From Buttiauxella brennerae ATCC 51605 (lineage in GTDB: Bacteria; Pseudomonadota; Gammaproteobacteria; Enterobacterales; Enterobacteriaceae): a stretch of 64,000 nucleotides of DNA. Within the stretch, counting starts at the first letter, position 1. Every line of letters begins with the position of its first letter. Below the pieces are notes generated by a model, which saw nothing but the letters and a program-made list of their open reading frames with translations, searched no databases and was not told the DNA's origin. Below, piece by piece: positions 20,404 through 30,438 of this stretch. Location of the stretch: contig NZ_LXER01000011.1 in the NCBI RefSeq assembly GCF_001654925.1, positions 310,001-374,000 on the forward strand, in the 5' to 3' direction. The translations under genes were made by a program, and so were the position numbers.

Positions 20404-21327
20404 TCAACCGGGAATCGATTTCCGAATCGACGCCAACAAGATTTGCGCGCCCGCCGAAAACTGTGTGTCAACGCGAGTCAAAATGCCAATCGGCTCACCT
20501 GCACCTTGTGTCGTGACCGGCAGCGAAGTCAGCGTTCCCTGGCGTAAATCCTCTTTCACCGCGCCTGACGGTACAAACCACACGTAGTTGTAATCCACCG
20601 TTAACTGGCGTGAGAGCGAAGCAGAAAGCGTTTCAACACAAGTTGTGGCCATTTTACAGCCCTGACTTGCCAGCAATGTTTCAGCATTCTGACGGGGAAT
20701 GGTCCCTTTCGGCGACAGCACCACAGGCCACTCCATCACTCGGCTGAGGGTGATGTTTTCCTGCAACAGCGGGTGTCCTGGGCGAACGACTAACTTTAAT
20801 GATTCGAGGAACAACAGTTCATAATTCAACCCGGTCATCAATTCAGGGTCGGACATGCGACCAATCCCTAAATCCAGCTCGCCAGACTTTAAACCTGACA
20901 GCAGCATGGTGTTATTCATGGTGGCGACTTGCAGCGTGACGTCACTTTGCTGCTTATGAAACTGGCCGATAACCTTAGGTAATATGCCTAATGCGGCGGT
21001 AGGCAGCGCACCGACACGAATCACTGTGGAGCCTTGCCCATCTTTTTGATTGAGCGACTGCCCGGCGTGGTTGAGCGCATCAAGCACCTTAACGGCGTGC
21101 GTCAGGAACTGCTCGCCCATCAGCGTCATTTGCGCGCCAAGACGCCCACGTTCAAATAAACGTGTGCCAGTTAACTGCTCAAGTTCATTGAGCGTTTTCG
21201 ACAGTGCAGGCTGGCTAAGATTAAGTGTTTCGGCCGCGCGCCCAAGAGTTCCCTGTTGGGCGACAGCCACGAATGTATGAAGATGGCGCAAGCGAATGCG
21301 CTGACTGAACAAACCGTTTTTTTCCAT
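20404..21327 (-). CDS. pcaQ: LysR-family regulator PcaQ
   Basis: A 307-residue LTTR; N-terminal HTH TLGRAAETLNLSQPALSKTL and a LysR substrate-binding domain. The N-terminal RIRLRHLHTFVAVAQQGTL is typical of PcaQ/GbpR-type regulators, which in Agrobacterium activate pca genes in response to carboxymuconate. It lies between pcaC and pcaHG, so control of pcaHG is inferred. An alternative name without the pca context would be a GbpR-like LTTR. Confidence 0.8.
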   Translation of the reverse strand: MEKNGLFSQRIRLRHLHTFVAVAQQGTLGRAAETLNLSQPALSKTLNELEQLTGTRLFERGRLGAQMTLMGEQFLTHAVKVLDALNHAGQSLNQKDGQGSTVIRVGALPTAALGILPKVIGQFHKQQSDVTLQVATMNNTMLLSGLKSGELDLGIGRMSDPELMTGLNYELLFLESLKLVVRPGHPLLQENITLSRVMEWPVVLSPKGTIPRQNAETLLASQGCKMATTCVETLSASLSRQLTVDYNYVWFVPSGAVKEDLRQGTLTSLPVTTQGAGEPIGILTRVDTQFSAGAQILLASIRKSIPG

Positions 21328-21714
21328 AACCTGATGTTAAAAACAGACGCGTGGCGCTGACAAGATAAGTTGTTTAATTTTGATAACTTGCTAGCAAAAT
21401 TTCATTAACAATTAGGTTTGTTTGATAACAAATGGTGAGGGTGGGGTAATCGGCAGGGCCTATGCTGGAATAGTGTTTATTCCGTTCACTAAACGTGTAG
21501 TGTCCCCTGTGCTTACCGAACCGGTGAACGTGCCAGGCGGATAACGACATCCTCCCGGCGACCCCGTCGCCCGGCAATTTAAAAACCGGGCTCCAGGATT
21601 GCCAAGGAGAGGGCGTTCTCTCCCCGGCACGTTCACCGTTCACAGAACAATGTGGGAACGAATTGCTTTCAGGTGAACGGAAAACTGCGATCTTGCCAGA
21701 AAATGGCAATCCAC
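21328..21714. other. pcaG-pcaQ intergenic region (387 nt) with a structured element
   Basis: No credible protein is encoded. The AT-rich part 21350-21440 probably carries the pcaQ promoter. The rest contains the large inverted-repeat structure at 21522-21638 described separately. Confidence 0.6.
21522..21638. ncRNA. Candidate structured RNA (three-way junction)
   Basis: A perfect 13-bp outer stem pairs 21522-21534 with 21626-21638. Inside are the hairpins GGCGAC/GTCGCC and GGAGAG/CTCTCC (6-nt loop GGCGTT), plus pairing possibilities ATCCT/AGGAT and CCCGG/CCGGG. This nesting in about 117 nt points to a folded RNA rather than a terminator. Strand cannot be decided. The layout recalls phage C4-type antisense RNAs, but I cannot confirm that. 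Confidence 0.5.
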
Positions 21715-22334
21715 CTACACATCAAAAAACACCGTCTCCTTCTCCCCCTGAAGAAAAATATCAAATGTATAAACCACCTCATCACCACGGTGGGCACGTT
21801 TGCCAATCAACGTATTACGCCGCACTTCCCACTCAATGAGATTAAGCACCGGATCAGATTCATTCGCAGCCTGCTCATCGGAAAAATACATCCGCGTATT
21901 CAGGCCGATATTAATCCCACGCGCCACAATCCACAGGTTCAGATGGGGGGCCATCATGCGCCCATCACGCCCGGTAACGGCACCGGGTTTGATGGTATCA
22001 AAACGCCACACGCCGCTGTCGAAGTCCGAACAAGTGCGCCCCCAGCCGCGGAAATCTTCATCCAAATCTTTATTGGTTTGCTGATCTGCCGGGTGGTTAT
22101 AGCGCCCGGCAGCATTGGCTTGCCACACTTCCAGCAGCACATCGCGCACGGCCGTACCGGAACCGTCAAACACCCGGCCTTCAACAATAATGCGCTCGCC
22201 CTGGGTGTGCGAGTTAGTCAGCACATGGCTGAAGTTTTTCTCGAAAATGTTAAATCCGGCAGCCTGTGGAGCGAGACCAATGTGCACATACGGCCCGGCA
22301 GTTTGTGAGGCGGTTTCGGCTAAATAATCTTTCA

Positions 22335-22335
<1 letters not shown>
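21715..22335 (-). CDS. pcaG: Protocatechuate 3,4-dioxygenase alpha subunit
   Basis: A 206-residue intradiol dioxygenase alpha chain (LEVWQANAAGRYNH, APHLNLWIVARG). Alpha chains lack the iron ligands and support the active site of PcaH. The start ATG 22335 overlaps the pcaH stop as TGATG and has GGAG at good distance; the adjacent GTG at 22338 is less likely. It acts in the cytoplasm on protocatechuate. Confidence 0.94.
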
Positions 22336-23153
<818 letters not shown>

Positions 23154-23184
23154 TTAAATTAAAGTGAATTTAAGCATGGATATT

Positions 23185-23201
23185 CATAACTAGTAGCTAT
23201 G
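23185..23201. promoter_or_regulatory. LysR-type palindrome upstream of pcaHG
   Basis: CATA-N9-TATG lies 113 nt upstream of pcaH and 125 nt before ydcJ. The spacing fits a LysR-type site, possibly PcaQ. The arms are short, so this is only a candidate. Confidence 0.35.
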
Positions 23202-23325
23202 CAATAAGCGGTTAGCATTACTTATGGGGCAGGGCTGTATAGTCGATCACAAAACGGAAATTCTTCGCCCAAAACTGCCGCGCGGCATTCTACTCTTTCA
23301 GCAATATTCACAGGAGTACGACATC

Positions 23326-24669
23326 ATGGCGAACAACATCACGGCTGATGATATTCGGGAAAAATTTTCGCACGCAATGTCGGCGATGTACCAGCAAGAA
23401 GTACCTCAATACGGAACCTTGTTAGAGTTAGTCGCTGATGTAAATCTGGCGGTACTGGAAAATAGCCCCGATCTGCAACAGCAATTAGAAAATGCCGATG
23501 AACTGGCGCGCCTGAACGTGGAGCGCCACGGCGCAATACGAGTGGGTAAAGCGGAAGAACTGGCGACATTACGGCGTATTTTTGCAGTAATGGGTATGTA
23601 TCCGGTCGGCTATTATGACCTCTCACAGGCAGGCGTTCCGGTGCATTCCACGGCATTTCGCCCAATTGACGATGCGGCGCTGGCGCGTAACCCGTTCCGC
23701 ATTTTCACTTCGCTGCTGCGCCTTGAGTTGATTGACGATCCCGAACTGCGAAAAACCGCAGCGGCGATTCTGGCAGAGCGCGATATTTTCACTCCGCGTT
23801 GTCGGGCGTTGCTGGATATTTATGACCAGCAGGGGGCATTTAGCGAACAGCAGGCAGACGAGTTTGTTGCGCAGGCGCTGGAAACCTTCCGTTGGCACAG
23901 TCATGCCACGGTGGATGCGCAGACCTACCAGGCATTTCACCAGCAACACCGTCTGATTGCTGACGTGGTCTGTTTCCGTGGCTGCCACATTAACCACCTC
24001 ACGCCACGCACGCTGGATATTGACCGTGTGCAGGCATTGATGCCGGAATATGGCATCGCGCCAAAAGCGATTATCGAAGGCCCACCGCGCCGCAACTTCC
24101 CGATTTTACTACGCCAGACCAGCTTTAAAGCGCTGGAAGAGCCGATTATCTTTGCCGGTGTGCATCACGGCACGCATACCGCTCGCTTCGGAGAAATTGA
24201 GCAGCGCGGTGTGGCGTTAACGCCGAAAGGGCGGGCTTTATATGATGAGTTATTGAATGAGGCGGGTAACGGCCAGGATAACTTTAGCCACCAGCAGCAT
24301 TTGCGCGAAGTGTTCAGCCGCCTGCCGGATAGCGAAACATTGATGCGCTGCCAGGATCTGGCTTATTTCCGCTATCGTTTAACACCGGTAGGTGAAATGC
24401 ACCGCCAGGCGATTAAACCGGGCGACGATCCGCAGCCGTTAATTGAACGCGGTTGGCTGGTGGCGCAGCCGATTATTTATGAAGATTTCCTGCCAGTCAG
24501 TGCCGCAGGGATTTTCCAGTCAAACCTCGGCGGCGAAAACGGTCAACGTAGCCACGGTCATTCCAGCCGTAGCGCGTTTGAACAAGCCCTGGGTGCACCG
24601 GTCGCCAATGAATTTGAGTTGTATCAACAGGCATCCGATCGCAGTAAAAAGCGCTGCGGGTTGCTGTAA
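23326..24669 (+). CDS. ydcJ: 2-Oxoadipate dioxygenase/decarboxylase-family protein (HglS/YdcJ, DUF1338)
   Basis: The 447 residues equal E. coli YdcJ in length and closely in sequence. It is a VOC-fold metalloenzyme family; characterised members convert 2-oxoadipate to D-2-hydroxyglutarate. Conserved metal-site regions include VHSTAFRP (residue 107) and THTARFGEIEQRG. The start ATG 23326 (MANNITADDIRE) follows AGGAG; the in-frame GTG/ATG extension upstream is not conserved. Confidence 0.93.
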   Translation: MANNITADDIREKFSHAMSAMYQQEVPQYGTLLELVADVNLAVLENSPDLQQQLENADELARLNVERHGAIRVGKAEELATLRRIFAVMGMYPVGYYDLSQAGVPVHSTAFRPIDDAALARNPFRIFTSLLRLELIDDPELRKTAAAILAERDIFTPRCRALLDIYDQQGAFSEQQADEFVAQALETFRWHSHATVDAQTYQAFHQQHRLIADVVCFRGCHINHLTPRTLDIDRVQALMPEYGIAPKAIIEGPPRRNFPILLRQTSFKALEEPIIFAGVHHGTHTARFGEIEQRGVALTPKGRALYDELLNEAGNGQDNFSHQQHLREVFSRLPDSETLMRCQDLAYFRYRLTPVGEMHRQAIKPGDDPQPLIERGWLVAQPIIYEDFLPVSAAGIFQSNLGGENGQRSHGHSSRSAFEQALGAPVANEFELYQQASDRSKKRCGLL

Positions 24670-24730
24670 GTATGTTGTTTAAAGAACAGAGCCGCAGCAA
24701 TGCGGCCCTGTATATTTGCCAGAATAAACA

Positions 24731-25606
24731 TCATGCTGGCTCAATATGTTCGCTTACCGCTAACAACGCCCTCTCAAAAGCCTCAAGCTTCGCGCCATTC
24801 TCACTCCCGGGCCGAACGGCCAGCCGGTAACAGGCGCCAGTTTTCACGCTATTGGCAAAAGGTTGAACCAACCTGCCACGGTGCAAATCCTCTGCGACCA
24901 GCGTGGCGTCGGCAATCGCAATGCCAAACCCCTGAATCGCGGCGCTGATCGCTAAGTCCATGGTATCGAAGTGTTGATTTTTATTCATAGCAGGAGCGAC
25001 AGCGGCATTTTGCGCAAACCACAACGACCAGTCGGTGCGATCGCGTGTCGGGTGCAGGAAAGTGTAACGACTCAGGCTTGCGGTGGTGAGCGCATCTTCA
25101 GGCAGTAAATGCTGGCTTATCACCGGCGTCAGTCGTTCTTCAAACAACAACACGCCGCTGCTGTCTTGCGGGCCAAAAATAATCGCCGCATCAAACGGCT
25201 CATTTTTGAAATTCACGCCATGTTCAACGGTAGTTGTCAAAGCCACCTGGATATCCGGCGACACGCTTTCCAGTTGCACAAGTTTAGGCACCAGCCAGCG
25301 CATGGCGCAGGTCGGGGCTTTCAGGCGAATCACACTGGATTTATGGCAAGCGTTGCTGGCGACATTCAGCAAGTGCTCAAAAGATTGCTGCAATTCCGGC
25401 AGCAGAGCAGAGCCTTGCGGGGTGAGGTGCAACCCGCGCGCATGGCGGTCGAACAGGGAAAACCCCAGCCACTCTTCAAGCGTTGAGATTTTACGGCTGA
25501 CGGCACCTTGCGTCAGGCAGAGTTCCTTTGCCGCGCGAGTGAGATTGAGGTGTTTGGCCGTCACCAGAAAAGCATCAACCGTATTAAGGGGGAAATTGCG
25601 CCGCAT
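24731..25606 (-). CDS. LysR-family regulator (GcvA-like)
   Basis: A 291-residue LTTR of the GcvA/AmpR branch: MRRNFPLNTVDAFLVTAKHL, HTH NLTRAAKELCLTQGAVSRKI. It is divergent from the aminotransferase gene at 25729 with two good LysR-type palindromes between, so it probably controls that gene and the binding protein behind it. It is not the E. coli ydcI gene by context alone. Confidence 0.88.
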   Translation of the reverse strand: MRRNFPLNTVDAFLVTAKHLNLTRAAKELCLTQGAVSRKISTLEEWLGFSLFDRHARGLHLTPQGSALLPELQQSFEHLLNVASNACHKSSVIRLKAPTCAMRWLVPKLVQLESVSPDIQVALTTTVEHGVNFKNEPFDAAIIFGPQDSSGVLLFEERLTPVISQHLLPEDALTTASLSRYTFLHPTRDRTDWSLWFAQNAAVAPAMNKNQHFDTMDLAISAAIQGFGIAIADATLVAEDLHRGRLVQPFANSVKTGACYRLAVRPGSENGAKLEAFERALLAVSEHIEPA

Positions 25607-25625
25607 GTCTGGTTACTCTCCGCTG

Positions 25626-25705
25626 AGCCATGAGTTTTTCGCATGGCTATTATGACAACAATTCGGTTGTGGTGGCAACCTGTTGCATATTGAATAGTTA
25701 TGCAA
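25626..25705. promoter_or_regulatory. Two LysR-type operators between the LTTR and aminotransferase genes
   Basis: AGCCATG-N9-CATGGCT (25626-25648) and TTGCATA-N9-TATGCAA (25683-25705) both have perfect 7-nt arms and the same 9-nt spacer. They fill the divergent promoter region upstream of the LTTR start (25606) and the aminotransferase start (25729). Confidence 0.6.
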
Positions 25706-25728
25706 ATCGCGCATTTACAGGAGCGGCC

Positions 25729-26898
25729 ATGACCATGCAAACCCCGGTGCAATTTCGTTCAAAACTGCCGGACGTTGGAACCACGATTTTTACCGTTATC
25801 GGCCAACTCTCGGCGCAACATAACGCCATCAACCTTTCTCAGGGTGCACCTAACTTTTCGCCTGATCCGAAGCTCGTTGCCGGTGTCACTAAAGCGATGC
25901 AGGATAACCATAATCAATACGCATCCATGACCGGTTTCAGGCCGTTAAAAACCCTGATTGCAGAAAAAGTCACCACGCTCTATGGCTCAACCTACGACGT
26001 TGACGATGAAATCTTAATTACCGCCAGCGCCAGCGAAGGGCTCTATTCCGCCATCAGCGGGTTAGTGCACCCGGGTGATGAGGTGATTTACTTCGAACCT
26101 TCTTTTGATAGCTACGCGCCGATTGTTCGTTTACAGGGCGCAACGCCTGTGGCTTTGAAACTGGCGCTGCCGGATTTCACCGTCGACTGGGATGAAGTCC
26201 GCGCTGCCATCACGCCACGCACCCGCATGATCATCGTCAACACGCCGCACAACCCAAGCGGGCAGGTATTCAACGCACAAGATCTGGACAGGCTGGCTGA
26301 GCTGACGCGCAACACCGACATCATTATTCTTTCCGATGAAGTTTATGAACATATCGTGTTTGACGGCGAACGCCATCACGGCATGGCGACACACCCGGCA
26401 TTAGCCGAACGCAGCGTGATTGTGTCGTCATTTGGCAAAACATTCCACGTGACCGGCTGGCGTGTGGGCTATTGCCTGGCTCCGGCAGAATTAATGAACG
26501 AAATCTGCAAAGTGCATCAGTTTTTGATGTTCTCTGCCGATACCCCTATGCAATATGCGTTTGCTGAATATATGGCAAACCCGGACACCTATTTGTCGCT
26601 GGCGGCGTTCTACCAACGCAAGCGCGACTTAATGCAATCGTTGCTGGTGGACTCACCGTTTAAATTGCTGCCGAGCGCCGGGTCTTTCTTCCTGCTGGCG
26701 AAATTCGATCATTTCACCGATGAATCAGACAGCGAATTAGTAAAACGTTTAATTACTCAATATGGCGTGGCGACCATTCCGCTCTCCGCGTTTTATACCG
26801 ACGGAACAGACAACAAGTTGATTCGTTTGTCATTTGCGAAAGATGAAGCTACGTTACGTGCGGGTGCACATGCACTTTGCCAGGTTAAGCCACGCTGA
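25729..26898 (+). CDS. PLP-dependent aminotransferase (YbdL/methionine aminotransferase-like)
   Basis: A 389-residue fold type I class I/II aminotransferase. The PLP lysine is in SSFGKTFHVTGWRVGY; NTPHNPSG and SDEVYEHIVF are also visible. It resembles E. coli YbdL, which uses methionine, histidine and phenylalanine. ATG 25729 has AGGAG 5 nt upstream. A solute-binding protein gene follows after 12 nt, suggesting the substrate is an imported amino acid, perhaps basic or aromatic. Confidence 0.88.
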   Translation: MTMQTPVQFRSKLPDVGTTIFTVIGQLSAQHNAINLSQGAPNFSPDPKLVAGVTKAMQDNHNQYASMTGFRPLKTLIAEKVTTLYGSTYDVDDEILITASASEGLYSAISGLVHPGDEVIYFEPSFDSYAPIVRLQGATPVALKLALPDFTVDWDEVRAAITPRTRMIIVNTPHNPSGQVFNAQDLDRLAELTRNTDIIILSDEVYEHIVFDGERHHGMATHPALAERSVIVSSFGKTFHVTGWRVGYCLAPAELMNEICKVHQFLMFSADTPMQYAFAEYMANPDTYLSLAAFYQRKRDLMQSLLVDSPFKLLPSAGSFFLLAKFDHFTDESDSELVKRLITQYGVATIPLSAFYTDGTDNKLIRLSFAKDEATLRAGAHALCQVKPR

Positions 26899-26910
26899 TA
26901 CGAGGTCATA

Positions 26911-27687
26911 ATGAAAAAAGTTTATGCGTTAAGTTTGTTGGTTGGGATGTGTGCGTCATTCTCGGCATTCGCAGCAACCGAACTGCGCTACGGCGTGGAA
27001 GCGGAGTATCCACCGTTTGAAAGCCGTAACTCAGCGGGCGAACTGGAAGGGTTTGATATCGATTTAGGCAACGCGATTTGTAAAGCGGCGAGCCTGAAAT
27101 GTTCGTGGGTAGAAACATCGTTTGATGCGCTGATCCCAGGGCTGATGGCTAAGAAATTCGATGCCATCAACTCCGCGATGAATATCACAGAGCAGCGCCG
27201 TAAAAGCATCGATTTTACCCAGCCAATTTATCGCATTCCATCACAGCTGGTGGGCAAGGCTGACAGCGGTATGGAAGCCACCCCTGAAGGGCTGAAAGGC
27301 AAAACTATCGGTGTGCTACAAGGTTCCATCCAGGAAACCTATGCGAAAGAACACTGGGAAAAATCGGGCGTGACGGTGGTTTCTTATAAAGACCAGAATA
27401 TGGCGTGGGGCGATTTGCTCAATGGCCGTATTGATGCGTCTTTGGTGATGTCAGCCGCAGGCCAGGCGGGCTTCCTGAGCAAGCCACAGGGTAAAGGTTT
27501 TGGCTTTATCGGCAAGCCGGTAAGCGACGATACGATTTTGGGTAGCGGTATCGGTTACGGTTTGCGTAAAGGCGATGAAGCCACAAAGAAACAGTTGGAT
27601 GATGCCATCGCGAAAGTGAAGGCAGACGGCACGGTGACCACACTTGCGAAGAAATACTTCCCGGGTATTGATGTCAGTGTGAAATAA
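26911..27687 (+). CDS. Periplasmic amino-acid-binding protein (ArgT/HisJ-like)
   Basis: The 258 residues start with a signal peptide (MKKVYALSLLVGMCASFSAFA). The family 3 solute-binding core includes YPPFESRNSAGELEGFDIDLG, NITEQRRKSIDFTQP and SGIGYGLRKGD. Close relatives bind lysine, arginine, ornithine or histidine. No permease or ATPase gene follows, so it must use a transporter encoded elsewhere or act as an orphan. Confidence 0.88.
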   Translation: MKKVYALSLLVGMCASFSAFAATELRYGVEAEYPPFESRNSAGELEGFDIDLGNAICKAASLKCSWVETSFDALIPGLMAKKFDAINSAMNITEQRRKSIDFTQPIYRIPSQLVGKADSGMEATPEGLKGKTIGVLQGSIQETYAKEHWEKSGVTVVSYKDQNMAWGDLLNGRIDASLVMSAAGQAGFLSKPQGKGFGFIGKPVSDDTILGSGIGYGLRKGDEATKKQLDDAIAKVKADGTVTTLAKKYFPGIDVSVK

Positions 27688-27769
27688 ACTCCACACAAAG
27701 CGTAAAGGTCTGTGTCTCTGATTGGTTTTTCAGTGATTTTTGTCTAGAGTGTGCGGTCTTAACAGCTTC

Positions 27770-27895
27770 TATACCCAAAATAATTCGAGCCGCAGAAAGG
27801 CGATCAGAGCATAAGTCCCAGGAGCATAGATAACTATGTGACTGGGGCGCAGGGTCGCAGTCAACGCACCTGCGGCTTGAAGTATGACGGGTATA
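27770..27895. repeat. ERIC element (copy 1, 126 bp)
   Basis: A near-palindromic element starts TATACCCAAAATAATTCGAG and ends GTATGACGGGTATA. It has the central ERIC core (CCCAGGAGC...GTGACTGGGG) in somewhat degenerate form. It lies 46 nt upstream of the opgD start. A second copy in opposite orientation is at 58640. Confidence 0.88.
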
Positions 27896-27941
27896 GCCGG
27901 TGGGACGAAACACATCGACCATGAAGGACAATCTTTCAGGC

Positions 27942-29597
27942 ATGAACCGCAGACGTTTTATCAAAGCCTCAATGGCTCTCGCCGCAGTCAGCGGCACTAC
28001 TTCCATTGCCACGCTCTTCTCGCGCGCAGCTTATGCGGCAGAGTCTGAAATTGCCGATGGCCGCACCACCGAATTCGATTTTTCCGTGCTCCAGTCAATG
28101 GCTCACGATCTCTCGAAAAAACCATGGGTTGGCAAACCACGTCCGTTGCCGGATACGCTGGCAAACTTAACGCCACAGGCTTACAACGCCATTCAGTATG
28201 ACGCTGAACATTCGCTGTGGAACAACGTCGAGAACCGCCAGCTTGACGTGCAGTTCTTCCACGTGGGTATGGGCTTCCGCCGCCGTGTGCGCATGTTCTC
28301 TGTTGATGCAGCCAGCCATCAGGCGCGTGAAATTCACTTCCGCCCTGAGCTGTTTAACTACAACGATGCCGGTGTCGACACCAAACAACTCGAAGGCCAG
28401 ATTGACCTCGGTTTTGCTGGTTTTAAAGCGTTTAAAGCGCCGGAACTGGCTCGCCGCGATGTCGTTTCTTTCCTCGGCGCGAGCTATTTCCGTGCGGTGG
28501 ATAACACCTACCAGTACGGCCTTTCTGCACGCGGCCTTGCGGTTAACACCTATACCGACCAGTTGGAAGAGTTCCCGGACTTTACCTCTTTCTGGTTTGA
28601 AACCGCGAAAGCGGGTGACACGAAGTTTGTGGTCTACGCGCTGCTTGATAGCGCAAGTGTGACGGGTGCGTACAAATTTACAATCAGTTGTGAAGCTGAG
28701 CGTGTGGTGATGGATGTCGATAATCACCTGTATGCTCGTGAAGATATTAAGCAATTGGGCATCGCGCCGATGACCAGTATGTTTGCCTGCGGCACTAACG
28801 AACGCCGTATGTGCGACACCATTCACCCACAAATTCATGACTCCGATCGCCTGGCGATGTGGCGTGGAAACGGCGAATGGGTAACGCGTCCGCTCAATAA
28901 CCCGCAGAAGTTGCAGTTCAACGCTTATCTCGATAACAACCCGAAAGGCTTCGGTTTGCTACAACTCGACCACGAGTTTGCCAATTACCAGGACATCATG
29001 GGCTGGTATAACAAGCGCCCAAGTCTGTGGGTTGAGCCGCTCAATAAGTGGGGTAAAGGTGCGATTGGGCTGATGGAGATCCCGACTACGGGGGAAACGC
29101 TCGATAACATCGTCTGCTTCTGGCAGCCGGAGAAACCGGTGAAAGCCGGTGATGAGCTGGAATTCAAATACCGTCTGTACTGGAGCGGTTTGCCGCCGAT
29201 TCAGTCGCCGCTGGCCCGTGTTTATGCGACCCGCACCGGTATGGGTAGCTTCCCGGAAGGTTGGGCGCCTGGCGAACATTTCCCTGAAAAATGGTCACGC
29301 CGTTTCGCCATTGATTTCATCGGTGGTGATCTGAAAGCTGCGGCACCGAAAGGTATCGAGCCGGTGATTACGCTATCGAACGGTGAAGCCAGACAGATTG
29401 AGATTTTGTATGTCGAACCATTCGACGGCTACCGTATTCTGTTTGACTGGTACCCAACTGACGACTCAACCGACCCGGTCGATATGCGCATGTTCCTGCG
29501 CTGCCAGGGCGATGCCATCAGTGAAACCTGGCTGTATCACTATTTCCCACCAGCACCGGATAAACGCAAATACGTTGATGACCGCGTGATGAAGTAA
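27942..29597 (+). CDS. opgD: Glucan biosynthesis protein D (osmoregulated periplasmic glucans)
   Basis: The 551 residues equal E. coli OpgD (MdoD). The N-terminus [16 protein letters not shown] is a twin-arginine signal followed by an AYA-AE cleavage region. The OpgG/OpgD domain acts on the linear glucan backbone in the periplasm. The start at 27942 matches E. coli; ATG 27921 and GTG 27900 are in frame but would displace the Tat motif. An ERIC element sits in the probable leader. Confidence 0.95.
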   Translation: MNRRRFIKASMALAAVSGTTSIATLFSRAAYAAESEIADGRTTEFDFSVLQSMAHDLSKKPWVGKPRPLPDTLANLTPQAYNAIQYDAEHSLWNNVENRQLDVQFFHVGMGFRRRVRMFSVDAASHQAREIHFRPELFNYNDAGVDTKQLEGQIDLGFAGFKAFKAPELARRDVVSFLGASYFRAVDNTYQYGLSARGLAVNTYTDQLEEFPDFTSFWFETAKAGDTKFVVYALLDSASVTGAYKFTISCEAERVVMDVDNHLYAREDIKQLGIAPMTSMFACGTNERRMCDTIHPQIHDSDRLAMWRGNGEWVTRPLNNPQKLQFNAYLDNNPKGFGLLQLDHEFANYQDIMGWYNKRPSLWVEPLNKWGKGAIGLMEIPTTGETLDNIVCFWQPEKPVKAGDELEFKYRLYWSGLPPIQSPLARVYATRTGMGSFPEGWAPGEHFPEKWSRRFAIDFIGGDLKAAAPKGIEPVITLSNGEARQIEILYVEPFDGYRILFDWYPTDDSTDPVDMRMFLRCQGDAISETWLYHYFPPAPDKRKYVDDRVMK

Positions 29598-29603
29598 AGC
29601 CTT

Positions 29604-29631
29604 AAGCCTCGCAATTGCGAGGCTTTTTTTT
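29604..29631 (+). terminator. Rho-independent terminator of opgD
   Basis: AGCCTCGC-AATT-GCGAGGCT is followed by T8, 7 nt after the opgD stop. Confidence 0.93.
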
Positions 29632-29634
29632 GGT

Positions 29635-29670
29635 GTAGACGGTGGATGCCGCTGCCGCTAATCCACACTA
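29635..29670. repeat. REP-like palindrome downstream of opgD
   Basis: GTAG...GTGGAT (29635-29647) pairs with ATCCAC...CTAC (29661-29670). The loop is CCGCTGCCGCTA-like. It is similar in type to the elements at 20368 and 61064. Confidence 0.5.
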
Positions 29671-29688
29671 CAAAACGGGTATTCAGTG

Positions 29689-30051
29689 TTACTTCAACTT
29701 CATTTGCTTGCTGAGCATCTCAACGATATAGCTGTTCACCGACATCCGCTTTTCGGCGGCGGCAATGGCTAAACGCTCACCAAAAGACTCCGGGTAGCGA
29801 AGGGTAAAGGTCTTGGTCTTTTCTTCGCGCTCATAGGGTTCAATTCCGCTAGCTTTGCAATCAGCAAGATACTCATTAAGTGAAATCTCGCCTTCCTGCA
29901 CCAACCCTTTGGCGCTGTCTGCAACAAAATCACAGTAACCTGAAAGGCCTAAAAATTTACCGCGAAACAGGCTGATTTCGGGGATCCAGGTGATCAGCGC
30001 CGGCTGGCCGCAAATGACCATGGTGTTGGGAATTGAGTGTGAATCCGTCAT
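29689..30051 (-). CDS. hicB: HicB-family antitoxin
   Basis: A 120-residue protein. The N-terminal half is a degraded RNase H-like HicB fold (MVICGQPALITWIPEISLFRGKF, DSAKGLVQEGEISLNEYLAD). The C-terminal part KTKTFTLRYPESFGERLAIAAAEKRMSVN is a ribbon-helix-helix DNA-binding segment. It neutralises HicA and represses the operon. Its ATG overlaps the hicA stop by 4 nt. Confidence 0.85.
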   Translation of the reverse strand: MTDSHSIPNTMVICGQPALITWIPEISLFRGKFLGLSGYCDFVADSAKGLVQEGEISLNEYLADCKASGIEPYEREEKTKTFTLRYPESFGERLAIAAAEKRMSVNSYIVEMLSKQMKLK

Positions 30052-30323
30052 GGTATTACTCCAATACTTTCAAACCATTCTCGTAAATTGACGATGGCAC
30101 CTTTGTCAGTCTCGGGATGGGGGTGAGGGCGATGAAAACGGGCAATACTGCCTTTTAAAATGAAGCGCACTCTCGAACCTTTTCCGTTACTCACTTCACC
30201 ACCTAATGCCACTATCAACATTTCCACATCCTGCCATTTGACGTGGGATGCAGTGGGGCGGGCATAAATCTGTTTTAGTGTGCCGTGATGTTTGTTTCTG
30301 AGGTAGTCCTTGCCATATCCCAT
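30048..30323 (-). CDS. hicA: HicA-family mRNA interferase toxin
   Basis: The 91 residues contain the double-stranded RNA-binding-like HicA core: SHVKWQDVEMLIVALGGEV, GKGSRVRF, FHRPHPHPE and VNLREWFESIGV. The histidine of the HRPHP region is the likely catalytic residue. The N-terminal extension of about 25 residues is longer than in classic HicA (about 60 residues). It is the first gene of the pair and is inserted between opgD and hpxO. Confidence 0.87.
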   Translation of the reverse strand: MGYGKDYLRNKHHGTLKQIYARPTASHVKWQDVEMLIVALGGEVSNGKGSRVRFILKGSIARFHRPHPHPETDKGAIVNLREWFESIGVIP

Positions 30324-30334
30324 GAATCCTTCCG

Positions 30335-30395
30335 TGAAGTCAATTTATGAAGTCATGCTAGCATATAAAAAAATGACGTCAATTTCTGACGTCAT
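30335..30395. promoter_or_regulatory. Duplicated operator upstream of hicAB
   Basis: Two 22-nt copies, 30335-30356 and 30374-30395, differ only by A/C at three positions. The distal copy is the palindrome ATGACGTCA-N5-TGACGTCAT. They span the 12-72 nt upstream of hicA, where HicB (ribbon-helix-helix) is expected to bind. Confidence 0.65.
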
Positions 30396-30438
30396 TTCTG
30401 GAACACTCTTCAGGATTTGAATGAAAATTTGTGCAACG

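Noticed and set aside
21374-21709. 111-codon minus-strand frame in the pcaG-pcaQ gap
   Set aside because: It spans the structured element and has no family features; the sequence is better explained by the RNA-like fold.
21652-22308. 218-codon plus-strand frame across pcaG
   Set aside because: It is antisense to a well-supported pcaG with iron-dioxygenase motifs.
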